From NCBI RefSeq assembly GCF_008831285.2, contig NC_045140.1:29075728-29139727 (forward strand): a DNA stretch of 64,000 nucleotides, read 5' to 3'. The notes below the pieces were generated by a model, which ran no database searches, was not told the DNA's origin, and was given only the letters and a program-made list of their open reading frames with translations. This stretch comes from Nymphaea colorata. Lineage: Eukaryota; Streptophyta; Magnoliopsida; Nymphaeales; Nymphaeaceae. The position numbers were made by a program, and so were the translations under genes. Positions 61,240-64,000 of this stretch are shown piece by piece (the first letter of the stretch is position 1; each line of letters starts with the position of its first letter).

Positions 61240-61251
61240 GCTCTGATACCA
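61240..61251 (-). promoter_or_regulatory. Primer binding site of element 3 (tRNA-iMet)
   Basis: Coding strand TGGTATCAGAGC, three bases inside the LTR end at 61255. Confidence 0.9.
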
Positions 61252-61254
61252 AAC

Positions 61255-64000
61255 TGTTACATCCGCCCTTGTAGCGCCTCAAAGCCGCCGACGAACGTAA
61301 TCTCCCAAGACCTCTTAGTGGTAATGTAGCTGGCCCAAGATTGGCCTTACAAAATTTCAACCCCGGCTGGACACAATCCCAGCTCAAATGCCCTTGGGTA
61401 AGGATACAAGGAATGGTTTATCCCCTCGCTAGCTAGGTCTGAACCTATTACAACAATGTGGGTTCGAGGCCTTACAAGCGTAGCGTACAACATGAACTCA
61501 TTCCTCACTCATTCCAGCATTCAACACATTCATCAAACCACGCATACAATCCTTAGGACGTGCAAACCATCACCATGCACCCTAGGAAGGTCCGTAGTCC
61601 GGGTTCGTGTCCTTAGCTAACGAGCTTTGGAGGTAACCCAAGCACTACACGCCCGGAGGCAAGGCTGAAAACAAGTGCACCCGCCCTCGAATCTATAGGG
61701 TGATTCGGGTGCCTACCTGGCTGAAGCTAGTTCAGCAAGCGACCAAGGGCAAAGGCCAAAGCCCCTTGGTAATCAGCACGTCGGTCTTCGCAAGCGAGGC
61801 GCCCGTTCAAGTTGGTCTCTCCTCCTTGCTCAAGACGTAGACAGCATAGTTACTGTTTTGTAATTCAGCAACTTAAAACGGGAGAAGGGATTGCACTTAG
61901 CTGGAAATGATGGAACCCCTAGTGCTGTGATGAAGTAGGGGGAAGCTAGCGCTGACAAGGTGACAGCGTACACCCTTCTTCTCCCGGGATCAGCTCAGCA
62001 CACGGTTGTTGGACTGCTCCTCCTTCTCAGCAATACACTCCAGAAAATGAATAGAGAAGGTTACTGTCGAAATTAGCAAGGAAACGGAGTATTTCCAAGC
62101 ATCGTTAGGAGACTTCACCGTGAGAACATTTTACCCCTGTTCGTTGTTGAGTTTAGGGGGATGCAAGCGCCGCTTAGCCCGGCGTAAGCTATGTCTCCTA
62201 ACAGGTGTAGCTGCAATCGATTAGGCCCTGCTGTCCGCAACACCTTCCACCGTTGGGCTACAATGCACTTCAAACAAGGGCGAGCAAATCACTGACAAAG
62301 GCAAAGATTAAGAGCAGTATTTCGAAGGTGGAGAGGCGTCACCAGATTGAGGATTAAACCCCTGGAGCTAGACGATGAAGGGGTGAGGCAAGCTTCGATT
62401 GACGCCGAAGCACGCGCGCTGTCCTGGACAGCTTAAGCTCCCTGGTTCTCTGGTGAAGGTTCTGGATTCTCAGGCTTTGCCGATCTTCCAAAAATCATTA
62501 AAAATCATCCACAGCTCGGATTGGGCTGAAATTTGGTGGGTAGCTGCCTCTGATGATTATGAAGGGACGCTCCAAAAATCACTGCAATCGGAGCCCTCTA
62601 AGGTCAAGTCGTTGAAGGCTGAAGGCGCCGAACTGTCACAGTCAACAGGCTCTGTTCAGGAACAGAACAGAACGCAGGCGAGTTCCAGAGTAGTCCGTCT
62701 TCAAAAATTCATTCCCGTTGATCCAGACACCCAAAAATCCTGAAATTTGGTTTGAAGGGAGCTGACACACCAAGGTTTGGACGCCCAGAAGATTGGGCCC
62801 AAACAAGACCTCCTTGGGCAAGACGTTGAGCAGTTTTGGAGCTGGACGCCGCAAGGTGGAGCTCTGTTCAGGACGACAGGAAATGGTTCAGACAGCTTCG
62901 GCTTCAGATCTTTGTTCCAGTCATTTCCTTCGTCCAATGAATGCCAGATTTCACCGGGAGACTCCTAAGACACCAAGGAAGGAACTCCCAAGAGGCCCGG
63001 CTCAGATTCGCTCTCAGGTGATAGCTCCTGGAAGGCACGCGACGCTGCAGCAGTGTTCATCCACTCAGGCGGGTGCAGGAAGGATTCCAGAGCTTCAATC
63101 GATTCTCCGGGTGATCATTCTCAATCAAAACGTTAATCCAAGCATTAGATATCAGGAATAGAGCAAGAACAACAGATTAGAACGAAGGAGGATAGTCAGA
63201 TCACCGGATTTGGTGGTTTTCCCCAAATTCTAGTGAAGATGGGGGCGCTGCCGCCGTTCGGGCGGAGATTACAGACTTCCACCGCCGTTCTTTTTCAGAT
63301 TCAGGCCGTCGATCATATCTCAGTCATCCGACGTCGGATTTTGGGCCTCCTTAGCTTGAAATGTGCGTAAGGAAGTTAGGAAGGCAACCCCAGTGGCCGA
63401 TCGTCGAGATTGTACACCATTTTCTTCAGATTTGCAGGTTTCCAGGGACTGGTCGGCGGCAAAATTGGGGGAAACAGTCCAGGCTATTCAAACTGCGATA
63501 TCTCCCTCATTTCTTGTCGGATTTGGCTCATTCCGGGTTCATTGGTTTCGTATTGATGAGGGGAAAGTCACAGAAGCGTCGGATCATCAAAACCCTCTCT
63601 GTATTTCTTCAGATTCGCGTTATATCAGGGTTCAGGGACTGTTTTACAGAAACCGGTTGAAGGCTATTCCGTTTTTCGTTTTCCTTCCGATTCCTTTGCG
63701 TTTCTCCTCGATTTCTCGCAGCAATAACATTACAGAGCAAGAGTAAACACATGCTACAGAAATCGCTTAGTCTCCCATCGATTTGAATCCCTGCTCACAG
63801 TGTTAGACGAACGGAAGGATTCCGCCCGAATGCGCTGCTCACAGTCGTTAAAACCGATCGAACGACTCTTCAATCCAGCGACAATCGCCCGAGCTACCTT
63901 CGGTGGATTCCAAACGAGTTAGAAGCACCTCCGGCGTCAGCAGCGTTAGAGCCACCTTCTGGAACGAACGGACAACGAGAGGAAGCCGTCGGAGATCAAG
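61255..64000 (-). repeat. 5' LTR of element 3, runs off the window
   Basis: Begins TGTTACATCC next to the PBS. At least 2746 bp with no obvious far end (no matching TG...CA border seen), in line with the 2.5-3.0 kb LTRs of elements 1 and 2. It is less AT-rich than the satellite. Open frames at 62399-62743, 62793-63161 and 63361-63746 have no recognised domain and are taken as LTR sequence by position. Confidence 0.7.

Larger units (their letters stand above)
59001..64000 (-). mobile_element. Element 3: Ty3/gypsy element, 5' half only
   Basis: A minus-strand element cut by the gap at its pol start and by the window end within its 5' LTR. The order on the coding strand is LTR, PBS, gag with CCHC knuckle, protease, linker to RT. 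Its gag and protease differ from elements 1 and 2 (protease LLDSGATHNFMS, later block VLGIQWLETLG), so it belongs to another lineage, perhaps closer to Reina/CRM-type chromoviruses; without RT or integrase the lineage is uncertain. Confidence 0.85.

Noticed and set aside
62399-63746. Host gene to the right of element 3
   Set aside because: The open frames lie where the long 5' LTR of element 3 should be and have no recognisable domain or consistent splice sites.

Overview
This window is plant nuclear DNA. The signs are three LTR retrotransposons of plant Ty3/gypsy type, all with an initiator-Met-tRNA primer binding site; pieces of plant genes with short GT-AG introns (RAD54, a DUF21/CNNM protein, a DG1-like PPR protein, a BSL kelch phosphatase); and a long AT-rich satellite. 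No intact host gene is visible. All identifications were made by eye from motifs and remembered families, without a database search.

Layout. 1-16918 is gene-fragment territory. Two weak candidate exons lie on the plus strand near the left end. From about 5.1 to 14.4 kb, broken exons of at least four unrelated genes lie on the minus strand: the RAD54 C-terminus with an in-frame stop, two copies of a PPR fragment inside a direct duplication, three DUF21 exons with a one-base frameshift, and a short kelch piece of a BSL-type phosphatase. 16919-25174 is a Tekay-like chromovirus on the minus strand. It has a 3.0 kb 3' LTR, decayed gag-pol, and a 5' LTR cut off after 364 bp by the satellite. 25175-58900 is mostly one satellite with a unit of about 1179 bp. 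A second chromovirus interrupts it (32567-36921: intact 5' LTR, open gag-protease frame, rest of pol missing). A 100-base run of N (58901-59000) is an assembly gap. 59001-64000 holds the 5' half of a third gypsy element: start of pol, gag, PBS and an LTR that runs off the window.

The most striking structure is the satellite. Each 1179-bp unit is built from about ten diverged sub-repeats of roughly 105-117 bp. About four run one way and the rest the other way, in mirrored order, so each unit is a large imperfect palindrome. At about 37815 the whole array also switches orientation (25175-37815 one way, 37816-58900 the other), giving nested inverted symmetry at the unit scale and at the 10-kb scale. 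With chromoviruses flanking and invading it, the array is a candidate (peri)centromeric or heterochromatic knob satellite.

How the parts relate: the retroelements carry their own gag, protease, RT, RNase H and integrase genes for copying and insertion. Element 1 is clearly dead, mostly through changes that look like C-to-T or G-to-A. Element 2 kept an open gag-protease frame that now ends inside satellite DNA. The host-gene fragments look like captured or duplicated relics, not a working operon-like set.
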